Source: a virus
Virus record (IMG/VR): IMGVR_UViG_3300023118_000002
Coordinates: 1 to 60,247 of that record
Reading direction: 5' to 3' (one strand)
Length of the DNA stretch: 60,247 nt
The notes beneath the pieces were generated by a model that was not told the DNA's origin, did no database searches, and worked only from the letters and a program-made list of their open reading frames with translations. Below, piece after piece: positions 32,297 to 39,259 of this stretch; the stretch's first letter is position 1; every line of letters starts with the position of its first letter. The position numbers and the translations under genes were made by a program.

Positions 32297-32494
32297 GGAA
32301 ACCCCCTAAGCTTTACGCATGGCTTTTGAAAGAATGTAGTTAGTTTTAACAGGCTTTGAAGGGAACACCAAGACTTTCACACAGTTTTTTCGGACCCGAC
32401 CGATACACCATGCGCTTGAAAGGAGGGGGTCGGAGAAGGCTGATGAAGGCCTAAGTAACCCACTTTGTGTCTTGATGTTCCCGTCAAAGCCTGC

Positions 32495-32531
32495 AGTGGG
32501 ATCGCTATCCATTTTGAGTAGCGATCCCACT
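32495..32531 (-). terminator. Hairpin after the endolysin gene
   Basis: Arms 32495-32507 and 32519-32531 form a perfect 13-bp stem (AGTGGGATCGCTA and its complement) with an 11-nt loop, 9 nt after the endolysin stop. No T-run follows on the minus strand, so it may act as a rho-independent terminator of low efficiency or as a 3' stabiliser. Confidence 0.7.
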
Positions 32532-32539
32532 GAGCTTAC

Positions 32540-33346
32540 TTACTTTAGAACTCGGTTGTTCTCGGCGTTAGCACGTTCTGCTGCGGCCTTCATGTTTGGA
32601 CCCCAAAGATCATCGCGGTCTTTGTAGCCCCACTTGGAACGAAGCCAGTTCGCAACCGAACCACGGTAGTTGACGTTAAGGAAAGTCTGCAGACCCTTAC
32701 GAGTCTTAGGGCCAGGCTTGTTGTCAACTGCAGTAGCACCACCATTGCGACGAGCAATTTTCTGGAAGCCCTCAATGTTAGAGAGCGACATCAGATCTTC
32801 TACGGTTGCTGTGTGGTAGCTCGGCGCAGGAGCGGAAGGCGCAGTTGGCGCACTTGGCGTTGCCGGCGGTGCATCCACAAGCGAACCTCGATTGGTCTTG
32901 TGCCAGGGCTCTCCGAAGTTGTAGCCTTCGTTTTCGAAGTTGAACTGTCCGGCATGATCGCGCATCCAGTTGTCTCGAGCGGTTCCACGGGTCATCACTC
33001 CCTTGTCAGCTCCGGTGTCCCGGATGTCGATTGAACGCGGACCGTTAGGACCATCGTCTTCGTGGTTGGAAGTACCAGGTGCGGCGACCGTACCAGCTGC
33101 AGAGATACGATACCAAAGCTGACCGTTCCAGCTTCGTGTGTCGTAGACCTTGCGTCCCTTGATACCACCAGAAGTTACGTAGCGCTGACGGAAAATGCTT
33201 TCCTGCTCAGCACGAGTACGAGTACCACTTGAGATGATCAAGCTCTGACCGGTGGCTGCATGGAATGCTTCGTTCATACGATCGAAGTCGGCAGCAACAT
33301 GTATCTCTACACGCTGGCCGTTACGGGTGGTGTACGAATATGTCAT
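32540..33346 (-). CDS. Endolysin, M15 (VanY-type) peptidase with cell-wall-binding domain (268 aa)
   Basis: Residues ~1-155 form an M15 D-Ala-D-Ala carboxypeptidase/endopeptidase domain: SSGTRTRAEQESIFRQRY, SNHEDDGPNGPRSIDIRD (His/Asp zinc ligands) and NFGEPWHKTN (catalytic Glu and zinc His). A Pro/Ala/Ser linker (~160-175) joins a C-terminal domain of ~90 residues with peptidoglycan-binding repeats (GPKTRKGLQTFLNVNYRG). No signal peptide is present, so it needs a holin. The start overlaps the stop of the upstream gene by 4 nt (ATGA). Confidence 0.9.
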   Translation of the reverse strand: MTYSYTTRNGQRVEIHVAADFDRMNEAFHAATGQSLIISSGTRTRAEQESIFRQRYVTSGGIKGRKVYDTRSWNGQLWYRISAAGTVAAPGTSNHEDDGPNGPRSIDIRDTGADKGVMTRGTARDNWMRDHAGQFNFENEGYNFGEPWHKTNRGSLVDAPPATPSAPTAPSAPAPSYHTATVEDLMSLSNIEGFQKIARRNGGATAVDNKPGPKTRKGLQTFLNVNYRGSVANWLRSKWGYKDRDDLWGPNMKAAAERANAENNRVLK

Positions 33347-33594
33347 TCGGTTGCCTCTGCTCCCTTGTCGTCGTCAGGTGCGTTTGCAACTGAAACGGTG
33401 TCGGCGTGTTCTACTCCGGGGACAAGAATAAGTTCACCCTTGTCATCGAGACCGAAGGCGTCGGTAATACCATCACCGTTCAGATCCTGATCGAGTGGGA
33501 GGAGAGGATTCTCGTTCCCGTCTTTCTTCCACTGAAGAAGTGCGGCCTTGATAGCTGCTTTGTCTTCGTCAGGCAGTGCTGAAATGTCGGACAT
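33343..33594 (-). CDS. Small EF-hand-like protein preceding the endolysin (83 aa)
   Basis: The protein has a helix (SALPDEDKAAIKAALLQWKKDG), then DQDLNGDGITDAFGLDD, a D-x-D-x-N-x-D calcium-binding loop of EF-hand or dockerin type, and an acidic tail (PDDDKGAEATE). The ATG follows AAGGAGAAAACTG. It overlaps the endolysin start by four bases, so it may serve lysis, for example as a Ca-dependent partner. Confidence 0.65.
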   Translation of the reverse strand: MSDISALPDEDKAAIKAALLQWKKDGNENPLLPLDQDLNGDGITDAFGLDDKGELILVPGVEHADTVSVANAPDDDKGAEATE

Positions 33595-33614
33595 CAGTTT
33601 TCTCCTTACTTTGC

Positions 33615-33651
33615 GTGGTATAGACCCCTGGAGTTTCCAAAGACATACCAC
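33615..33651 (-). other. Hairpin in the leader of the lysis operon
   Basis: Arms 33615-33621 and 33645-33651 (GTGGTAT/ATACCAC) pair over 7 bp and enclose a second hairpin TGGA-GTT-TCCA at 33629-33639. The element stands about 20 nt upstream of the EF-hand gene start, so it may control translation or end the upstream transcript. Confidence 0.4.
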
Positions 33652-33745
33652 AGAATTTCCCCCCGGGGATTTTTTGAGGACAGCGGCGATGCAGAGAGGG
33701 GGCCCGAAATTTTAGACCCCCCCTCCCCTACACCTTATAAACTCC
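33652..33745. other. G/C-run intergenic region, candidate packaging or transcription-control site
   Basis: This region has no gene and contains unusual homopolymer runs: TTCCCCCCGGGGATTTTTT, then GAGGGGGCCCG, an AT core (AAATTTTAG) and ACCCCCCCTCCCC. The AGGGGG and CCCCCCT runs face each other. Such sequence can be a cos end region in actinophages, but the site lies about 3 kb upstream of terS, so I cannot decide between cos and a terminator. Confidence 0.3.
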
Positions 33746-34006
33746 CTAGTAGTCTGAAGGCGTAACTTTTTTGTAAATCCCGAAAGGATTTTCTTTTATA
33801 AGTTCGTTAATACCTTCTAGAATTGCTGATTCCTGATCAGCATCAGAGAGATCATTACTTGTGATCACATACCTAGCCAGTAGGCCCGTCGAGTAGTAGC
33901 CCAGGTATTCATCATGGGCCAGCCATTCACTGTACTGCGTGAAAGGGTTCCATGGGTTGTCGGTTGTCGTGATCATCACTGCATGATTGTCAGTTACATT
34001 AGTCAT
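33746..34006 (-). CDS. Conserved phage protein downstream of the RNA polymerase gene (86 aa)
   Basis: The block MITTTDNPWNPFTQYSEWLAHDEYLGYYSTGLLAR and the end IKENPFGIYKKV match a conserved phage family that I remember as small proteins next to head or polymerase genes in Firmicutes phages (pattern T-x-D-N-P-x-[ND]-P-F-T-Q). It has no known function. The start is either ATG at 34006 or the internal ATG before ITTTDN. Confidence 0.7.
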   Translation of the reverse strand: MTNVTDNHAVMITTTDNPWNPFTQYSEWLAHDEYLGYYSTGLLARYVITSNDLSDADQESAILEGINELIKENPFGIYKKVTPSDY

Positions 34007-34030
34007 TACTTGCGCTTCACCATCCTTTCA

Positions 34031-36766
34031 CTACTTGTCAAGTGCTGAGTACAGTGTACTGGTAGAGATACCTAGTCTAGATGCAATCTCCGCAACTGTA
34101 TAGTTGCCTGATGCTAACATGGACTGGGCTAATGCAAGGCTAGCATTGTTAACCTTGGGCCTATCTCTTGGTGTGGCGAGGGATCTAAGATCTTCAACAT
34201 CTGTATTGTCAATGATCTGCTTAAGCTTACTGGCGGTAATGGCACCGGATTGAATGGCGTTCCATTCTTCATCAGTAATCTTAATCTTAATCTTACCAGC
34301 ACCAACCCTAGTACGTGCCTCAGTAAGGGCCATACCATTGACCTTCTTGAGGTCTGCCTTATCAATACCGGGGTTCGCTTCAACCTTAGCCCTTACAATA
34401 GACTGGGCCAACAACTGGGCTTGTCTTTCGAGGGGGGCATTCTTTAGAGCAATGTTTAGCTTAGCATTTAGAGACTTAACCTCATTACTGTAAACACTCT
34501 TAGCAGACTGGCTGTATGGAATGTTCTTAATAGTGAGGGACTCTTTTCTAGCTTCATTAGCAAGAGCCTTTAGACTATTAGCATGATCAGCATAGATGCG
34601 TTCAATTAGGGTACCACCATTACCAGACACAAGGGTATGTGCGTCATTGGTATAGGCGCCTTTCTTAACCTTCTCACGAGAGATGGTAACTTCACCCTTT
34701 TTGTTTGTATAGGTTTCATCAGCAATTACATAATGCTTGTTACCCTTAGCATCAGTCTCCCAATGAGAACCCTTTGGTACGTACATCTTCTCACCAGTAG
34801 CTGCATCAATAGGACCACCAAGGTGCACAGGCCGAGGCTTGCGAGCATCAATGTTTTTATCAGATGTAGTTCTAGAGATCAGTGTAGAGGCACCTTTTTT
34901 AGCACCATTCTGATACTTGCGCTTTAGCTCGTTAATGTTGTTGTCAAGAGCAGAAGCCTTGTAATCTAAGTTGTGTTTCTCAGCATCGATAACAACCATC
35001 GAATGACGAACAGCTCGAGCAATCTCACTTTCATGAGCACCCTTAATAGTCATGTCCGTAATTAGATTAGAAACATCACCCATAAGCTGTTGCTTAAGAC
35101 CGCCTGGATTCTTAGCTCCAGCAAGACCCTTAGTAGAATCTTTCGGAAGCTTGTACAACTCTTTAGGATCAAAGTTCTTAAGTCCACTAAGAGCGGCGGA
35201 AGTCTTAACTTTTCCGTCGTTATTAGGAATTACAAGAACTGTATCACCATCAAAGTCTGCACCTGACAGACGTTCTGCTACCTTGGCATTGATTCCAACT
35301 GCGTCCCTAGCATTCAAAGTAATTGAACGGCGAGCTTCCTTATTACTGTTGTTTACAGTAAGTTGTGGAATCTCAAAGATGCCACCATGAGGGTGACGAA
35401 CTAGAGTGACCACATCTCCATCGTGATACTTAGGAGCAAAGATTTCCGTTTCACTAAGACTGTTAATTGGAAGGATTACATGGTTTGCAGTTCTCGGAAG
35501 ACCAGTTGCTTGAAGTTTCACAGCTGAAGAATCAGCCTCGTCTGCATAAGTCTCGAGCAGCTTGCGCTTAACTCCAGGGTTTGTCAGAGCAAGGATGTCT
35601 TCTAGATCCGCACGCTTTGAGTTCTGCGTAAGATCCAACTGAGCTTTAGCAAGGGCCGGCGTCTGCTTCGAAAGGAACTGTGACGAGAAGTTATTAGACC
35701 AGGTGTACCAATCACCTTCCTCATTCACAATGTTCAGAGGCGAACGCTCAACCTTACCTGTCTTAGGATCTGTGTAACCCTTAGGCCGAGTAATAGAACC
35801 AAACGGATTCGATTCGTCTCCAGTCTGAGGCTTCAAAGCGTCTAGCTTGTTACCGGTATCTTTTTTGTTGGTATTGAACAGAATGTCAACGCCCTTAGGC
35901 AGATCATCCTTGTACATTGCCATACCCTTGATGTAGTGCGTACCATCAACAGGGACACGAACCTGAGCATAGTTTGCATTGCCCAAAGAAATGTCAGCGA
36001 CACCCGGACGAAGGTACATCACACCATCAGAAGCAGCACCACCGTCAGGACCATACTTAACCTCAACACGCTTCGAACTGATGTTAACAAGAGGGCCCAA
36101 ATCGGCGGCTTTCTTATTAGTATCAGGATCGATGTATTCAGCGATGCTATGGATTTTATCCTTGTTGTGATAAACCTCTTTAGCAGTTGTAGATTCGTGT
36201 ACTAAGACCTTCAAAGAAGTCTTCTTACCGGTACCTACCTGAGTTACGTCGGTGTAACGAATAACGTAACCCTGGTCCTTAAGCATAGCAATGCCCGTCT
36301 TAAGAGTCGTGTCACTGATTCCCATGTGGTTCTCAGTACCCTTACCGACATCGACATACTTGTACTTGTCAACGTTGTCTTTAAGGATGTTAGCAACAAC
36401 CTGGTTACGATTAGCACGCTCCTGAACAATGGGGTCCATAAGAGCCCGAACAGAAGATTCGTTCATACCCAACTGCTTACCGATTGCGCTGTTGCTCATA
36501 CCCTTATCTTTAAGAGCCATGATACGACGAGTTTTCTCGGCACGAACATCGTTAGAAGAGATAGAGCGGCGAGCACGGAGATCAGCTGTAGAACTAAAAC
36601 CCAGTCCCTCAGCAATCTTAACCTCACTCAAACCCTTCTTCTTAAGATCTTCATAGGCTGCTAGAAAGCTGACGCCACTTTGGTAAGGGTCTTCACCTGA
36701 ACCCCAAGGATAGCGTCCTGAGTGATGCGGAGTACCATAGTGAGCGAGCGTTGATTCGTCATTCAC
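34031..36766 (-). CDS. Putative virion RNA polymerase (DFDGD, two-barrel/YonO-like type, 911 aa)
   Basis: The motif RLSGADFDGDTVLVIP (about residue 515) is the metal-binding DxDGD loop of double-psi beta-barrel RNA polymerases. The N-terminus, from GTG after AAGGAGACCTTCG, reads MNDESTLAHYGTPHHSGRYP, with the LAHYG site found in other proposed capsid cargo. Two helix-turn-helix-like repeats follow (KGLSEVKIAEGLGFSS; KGMSNSAIGKQLGMNESS), and a third ends the protein (YTVAEIASRLGISTSTLYSAL). The family is found, to my knowledge, in many phages of gut Firmicutes. I infer that the enzyme is packaged and transcribes early genes at infection. Catalytic activity is predicted, not shown. Confidence 0.8.
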   Translation of the reverse strand: MNDESTLAHYGTPHHSGRYPWGSGEDPYQSGVSFLAAYEDLKKKGLSEVKIAEGLGFSSTADLRARRSISSNDVRAEKTRRIMALKDKGMSNSAIGKQLGMNESSVRALMDPIVQERANRNQVVANILKDNVDKYKYVDVGKGTENHMGISDTTLKTGIAMLKDQGYVIRYTDVTQVGTGKKTSLKVLVHESTTAKEVYHNKDKIHSIAEYIDPDTNKKAADLGPLVNISSKRVEVKYGPDGGAASDGVMYLRPGVADISLGNANYAQVRVPVDGTHYIKGMAMYKDDLPKGVDILFNTNKKDTGNKLDALKPQTGDESNPFGSITRPKGYTDPKTGKVERSPLNIVNEEGDWYTWSNNFSSQFLSKQTPALAKAQLDLTQNSKRADLEDILALTNPGVKRKLLETYADEADSSAVKLQATGLPRTANHVILPINSLSETEIFAPKYHDGDVVTLVRHPHGGIFEIPQLTVNNSNKEARRSITLNARDAVGINAKVAERLSGADFDGDTVLVIPNNDGKVKTSAALSGLKNFDPKELYKLPKDSTKGLAGAKNPGGLKQQLMGDVSNLITDMTIKGAHESEIARAVRHSMVVIDAEKHNLDYKASALDNNINELKRKYQNGAKKGASTLISRTTSDKNIDARKPRPVHLGGPIDAATGEKMYVPKGSHWETDAKGNKHYVIADETYTNKKGEVTISREKVKKGAYTNDAHTLVSGNGGTLIERIYADHANSLKALANEARKESLTIKNIPYSQSAKSVYSNEVKSLNAKLNIALKNAPLERQAQLLAQSIVRAKVEANPGIDKADLKKVNGMALTEARTRVGAGKIKIKITDEEWNAIQSGAITASKLKQIIDNTDVEDLRSLATPRDRPKVNNASLALAQSMLASGNYTVAEIASRLGISTSTLYSALDK

Positions 36767-37343
36767 CGAAGGTCTCCTTATCGATCTCAGTAATGCGGCG
36801 GTCAAAGGTTTTGATTGAATCGATGATGTGCATCAAGTCATCCAGATCCGGAACATAGATCTCAACTGCATCGCCCTTGTAGATACGAAGTTCGATGTCG
36901 ATGTCGGCCGGGTTGTGACCATACTCGAGACAAAAGATGCAGGCATAGATTTCAAGCTGGCGCATGTAAGTACGAGTAGTACCAGTCTTGAGATCATGAA
37001 TGCGAAGCATCCAACGTTCAGTCTTGGGATCGTAACGGAATGAAATGGTGTCAGCTGTACCGAAACAATTTGGAGAGTAGTACAAAGGCTGCTCTGGCTG
37101 CATTTTGAAACCGATACCGTCATTGACGTAAAGGTTCATAGTCTTACGAACGTCAGGCATTTTAACCCGAAGCGCGATCAGTTCTGCAGCGAGAGCGTGC
37201 TTACGATCTCCGAGCCTAGCTGCCTGAGCAGTGTAGACTCTTTTGTCCATAGCTTCTTCATCATAGTTAGTCCAGCTCGGGTTGCTGGGTGCCATGAGGT
37301 TAGCGTGCTTACCTGCCAACTCGTAGTGCGGATTGAAGCGCAT
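36759..37343 (-). CDS. PD-(D/E)XK nuclease, Cas4/RecB-like (194 aa)
   Basis: CFGTADTISFRYDPKTERWMLRIHDLKTG and QLEIYACIFCLEYG form the core of a RecB/Cas4-type exonuclease (G-x-x-D, then I-x-D-x-K, then Q-x-x-x-Y). No Fe-S cysteine set is visible. It probably works with the VRR-NUC nuclease upstream in DNA processing or recombination. The ATG lies after GGAGGTTCTTG. It overlaps the polymerase start by 8 nt. Confidence 0.8.
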   Translation of the reverse strand: MRFNPHYELAGKHANLMAPSNPSWTNYDEEAMDKRVYTAQAARLGDRKHALAAELIALRVKMPDVRKTMNLYVNDGIGFKMQPEQPLYYSPNCFGTADTISFRYDPKTERWMLRIHDLKTGTTRTYMRQLEIYACIFCLEYGHNPADIDIELRIYKGDAVEIYVPDLDDLMHIIDSIKTFDRRITEIDKETFGE

Positions 37344-37614
37344 CAAGAACCTCCTCTTTGTTTTCTGGATAGATAAACGCGGAGAATGACATCTGGTTCA
37401 TCTGATCAACAAACCAATCCTGGTTAGGCTGATGAGGTGCGTCTTCAGACTTTTTAACTTCTAATGCTGCCCAGCGATTCTTCCATAGAATCAGAAGGTC
37501 GGGAATTCCTTGCTGGTAGCCGGAGTCGTTCTTTTGGATTATGCATCCCGGGAACAGTTCACGCAGCTCTTTAATCAAGTCTGCCTGAAAGTCCCTTTCT
37601 AGTTTAGAGGTCAT
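37309..37614 (-). CDS. VRR-NUC-type nuclease (about 101 aa)
   Basis: The protein has ERDFQADLIKELRELFPGC, QKNDSGYQQGIPDLLILWKNR and WAALEVKKSED, the order of the VRR-NUC domain (G-I-P-D-L, then E-V-K). These are minimal Mg-dependent nucleases of the PD-(D/E)XK type, often seen with phage SNF2-like helicases, as here (39260..40498). It is the first gene after the repeat region and is driven by the promoter at 37681..37706. Confidence 0.85.
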   Translation of the reverse strand: MTSKLERDFQADLIKELRELFPGCIIQKNDSGYQQGIPDLLILWKNRWAALEVKKSEDAPHQPNQDWFVDQMNQMSFSAFIYPENKEEVLDALQSALRVGR

Positions 37615-37680
37615 CATTTTCTCCTTTAGACAAAAAGGGAAGAATTGCAGAGCCAAAAGCTACTGATATTCTATCTCCTT

Positions 37681-37706
37681 CATTATAACAGATGTTCTTG
37701 GTGCGA
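37681..37706 (-). promoter_or_regulatory. Phage promoter, TCGCA-N5-AACA-N5-TATAATG
   Basis: On the minus strand: TCGCA, CCAAG, AACA, TCTGT, TATAATG. It stands 67 nt upstream of the VRR-NUC/Cas4-like/RNA polymerase operon. A copy of the repeat GTATGCTATAAAGTCG lies directly upstream (37709-37724), in position for an activator or repressor. Confidence 0.8.
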
Positions 37707-37708
37707 TA

Positions 37709-38000
37709 GTATGCTATAAAGTCGAGGAAGCTAGACAAAAAAATTATCACATGTAAAAAACACAAATCTCAAATATTTTGGGCAAAAAACTTTTCTGTAG
37801 GAAATTTGATTTTATAGCATGCTATAATTCTAAAATTCTCGCGTAAAGAGTTTATAGCAAAATATTTGTGTTTTTGTGCAGAGGATTTCCCGGAATTCCG
37901 GGGTTTTTAGGGGGTGTCTCAAAAAAACCGTTTCTAAGACACCCCCAAAACCCTCGACTTTATAGCATACACCTCGGCCTACTTGTATGCTATAAAGTCG
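37709..38000. other. AT-rich repeat region: candidate replication origin or master operator region
   Basis: This gene-free region (37615-38008 in all) holds three exact copies of GTATGCTATAAAGTCG: 37709-37724, 37985-38000, and inverted at 37955-37970; the last two form a 16-bp inverted repeat with a 14-nt loop. A 16-bp palindrome TTATAGCATGCTATAA lies at 37812-37827, and TTTATAGC recurs at about 37852. A 10-bp hairpin (37910-37919/37937-37946) and the palindrome CCCGGAATTCCGGG lie between. The AT-rich stretches contrast with the neighbouring genes. Iterons plus AT-rich DNA next to a promoter suit an origin. Confidence 0.6.
37910..37946. terminator. Bidirectional hairpin in the repeat region
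   Basis: Arms 37910-37919 (GGGGGTGTCT) and 37937-37946 form a perfect 10-bp stem; outside it TTTTT and AAAA also pair. It lies between 38009..38530 and the promoter, so it probably ends transcription from the upstream early genes. Confidence 0.6.
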
Positions 38001-38008
38001 GGAAAAAA

Positions 38009-38530
38009 CTACGCATCGAGATAACGAAATGTAAACCCGTGATGGGTCCTAGAGCGTCCGTCACCCCTCAAACAGATGTAAATAGCATTCGCATCACCTG
38101 AAATAGCCTGTGCACATGCTCTCACCGAGTCATAGATTTCTCCTGTTTCTATGATCTGAACTCTGCGAGCCATCCGTCTAAGGCGCTTCCAGTCCCCTGT
38201 GTCTTCCCTTCTGAATATGACTGGGGTACCGTCTGATAGATTCCATCTGAGGTTAAACACGTTTAAGTTACGCGGATCACCATCGACAAAGTCTGGACTC
38301 AACAGAGTAAAGTCAACCGCATTGTAGAAGGCTACAAGCATCAATCTCCAGACAGGTCCATGAAAAGCCCAGTCGTAATACTCAAATGCAACCCAAACAT
38401 CGTGTGTCTTTCGGTCTATGGCCGTCTTTACGTAGTCCTGAGTATCGCTATTAAACACTCTTCCATATGAGCTCACACTCATGTTAGGGAAATGCCTAAT
38501 AGGTCTCCAAATCTCAGGTTCTTGATACAT
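38009..38530 (-). CDS. NUMOD-type homing-endonuclease-like protein (173 aa)
   Basis: EIWRPIRHFPNMSVSSYGRVFN is a NUMOD4 motif. The C-terminus RVQIIETGEIYDSVRACAQAIS and ICLRGDGRSRTHHGFTFRYL is a NUMOD1/intron-encoded-nuclease DNA-binding repeat. The usual HNH core in the middle is degenerate (WRLMLVAFYNAV ... DPRNLNVFNLRW retains a D/N pair). It may be a free-standing homing endonuclease that lost its nuclease or was tamed as a DNA-binding protein. ATG follows GGGGAGTGATTGG. Confidence 0.75.
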   Translation of the reverse strand: MYQEPEIWRPIRHFPNMSVSSYGRVFNSDTQDYVKTAIDRKTHDVWVAFEYYDWAFHGPVWRLMLVAFYNAVDFTLLSPDFVDGDPRNLNVFNLRWNLSDGTPVIFRREDTGDWKRLRRMARRVQIIETGEIYDSVRACAQAISGDANAIYICLRGDGRSRTHHGFTFRYLDA

Positions 38531-38534
38531 CCAA

Positions 38535-38819
38535 TCACTCCCCATTGAAATACAGAATCCTAACTTGTCCAACCGGGATCTGGAAATCTAAAAAGAAATC
38601 CGACCGATAGTCGTAACTATGTATTAGGAGGCCACAGCCGGCATTGTAAGCCTGTCTCTTAGCCTCTGTGGACTGTTGCCTATACTTCTCAACTTCGTAG
38701 CCTCTAACGTCCACAGAGCCATCTGTGTGCACTTCGAAAGCAGGAGAGAAGTTGAGCTTTATAGGACTAACGGCCCCGGGCAAGATAAGCTTCCAATGAT
38801 CCGTAGGCTTCAATCTCAT
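38535..38819 (-). CDS. Hypothetical protein (94 aa)
   Basis: A soluble beta-rich protein (FSPAFEVHTDGSVDVRGYEVEKY and LIHSYDYRSDFFLDFQIPVG). It overlaps the end of the upstream gene by 53 nt and precedes the NUMOD gene by 4 bp. I recognise no family. Confidence 0.6.
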   Translation of the reverse strand: MRLKPTDHWKLILPGAVSPIKLNFSPAFEVHTDGSVDVRGYEVEKYRQQSTEAKRQAYNAGCGLLIHSYDYRSDFFLDFQIPVGQVRILYFNGE

Positions 38820-38997
38820 CGGCAGTACTCAAAAGTTCAGATTTCATTTGCTTAGACCATATAGCGTTATGTCCAGCTCGATCTAGATCTTTGATTACGG
38901 CATCAAGAATCCTCGACTGAAATCTCAAGTTAGCTACGTATTCCAGCATTTGCAGTTCTTCCATAGATTTATCGTGATAGTCTTTACCGTCAGCCAC
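38767..38997 (-). CDS. Small helical protein (76 aa)
   Basis: A charged, fully helical protein (KSMEELQMLEYVANLRFQSR and IKDLDRAGHNAIWSKQM). It starts inside the end of the upstream gene (8-nt overlap), a sign of coupling. No known motif. Confidence 0.6.
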   Translation of the reverse strand: MADGKDYHDKSMEELQMLEYVANLRFQSRILDAVIKDLDRAGHNAIWSKQMKSELLSTADEIEAYGSLEAYLARGR

Positions 38998-39250
38998 GGT
39001 TGCCCCCCGTCTTAAATTCGGTCAAAGACCCGGCAGCCTTTAACTGATCGAGCCTAATTTGAAGACTCTCAATGCGAGCACTAGTGTGGACAGGCTTGCC
39101 AATCCTGATACCGTTAGCCATGTTCTTGAGATCTTCCTCAACGGCCTGCATGTTAAAGATCTGACTCTCAACCCAGAGCTCGAGTAACTTTTTCATTCCG
39201 TCCTCAGCGGCTTCGGGCTTACCAAACATCTGCTCATAAAAATCACTCAT
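38990..39250 (-). CDS. Small helical protein (86 aa)
   Basis: SDFYEQMFGKPEAAEDGMKK is followed by helices (LLELWVESQIFNMQAVEEDL, IESLQIRLDQLKAAG). AGGAGTAA ATG ATG precedes it, with better spacing for the second ATG. It follows the helicase gene by 10 bp. Unknown function. Confidence 0.6.
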   Translation of the reverse strand: MSDFYEQMFGKPEAAEDGMKKLLELWVESQIFNMQAVEEDLKNMANGIRIGKPVHTSARIESLQIRLDQLKAAGSLTEFKTGGNRG

Positions 39251-39259
39251 CATTTACTC

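Noticed and set aside
32306-32530. A 74-codon minus-strand frame between the endolysin gene and the next membrane-protein gene
   Set aside because: It would start at GTG inside the terminator hairpin, has no ribosome binding site, and its composition does not look like a protein. I see no supported gene in 32297-32539.
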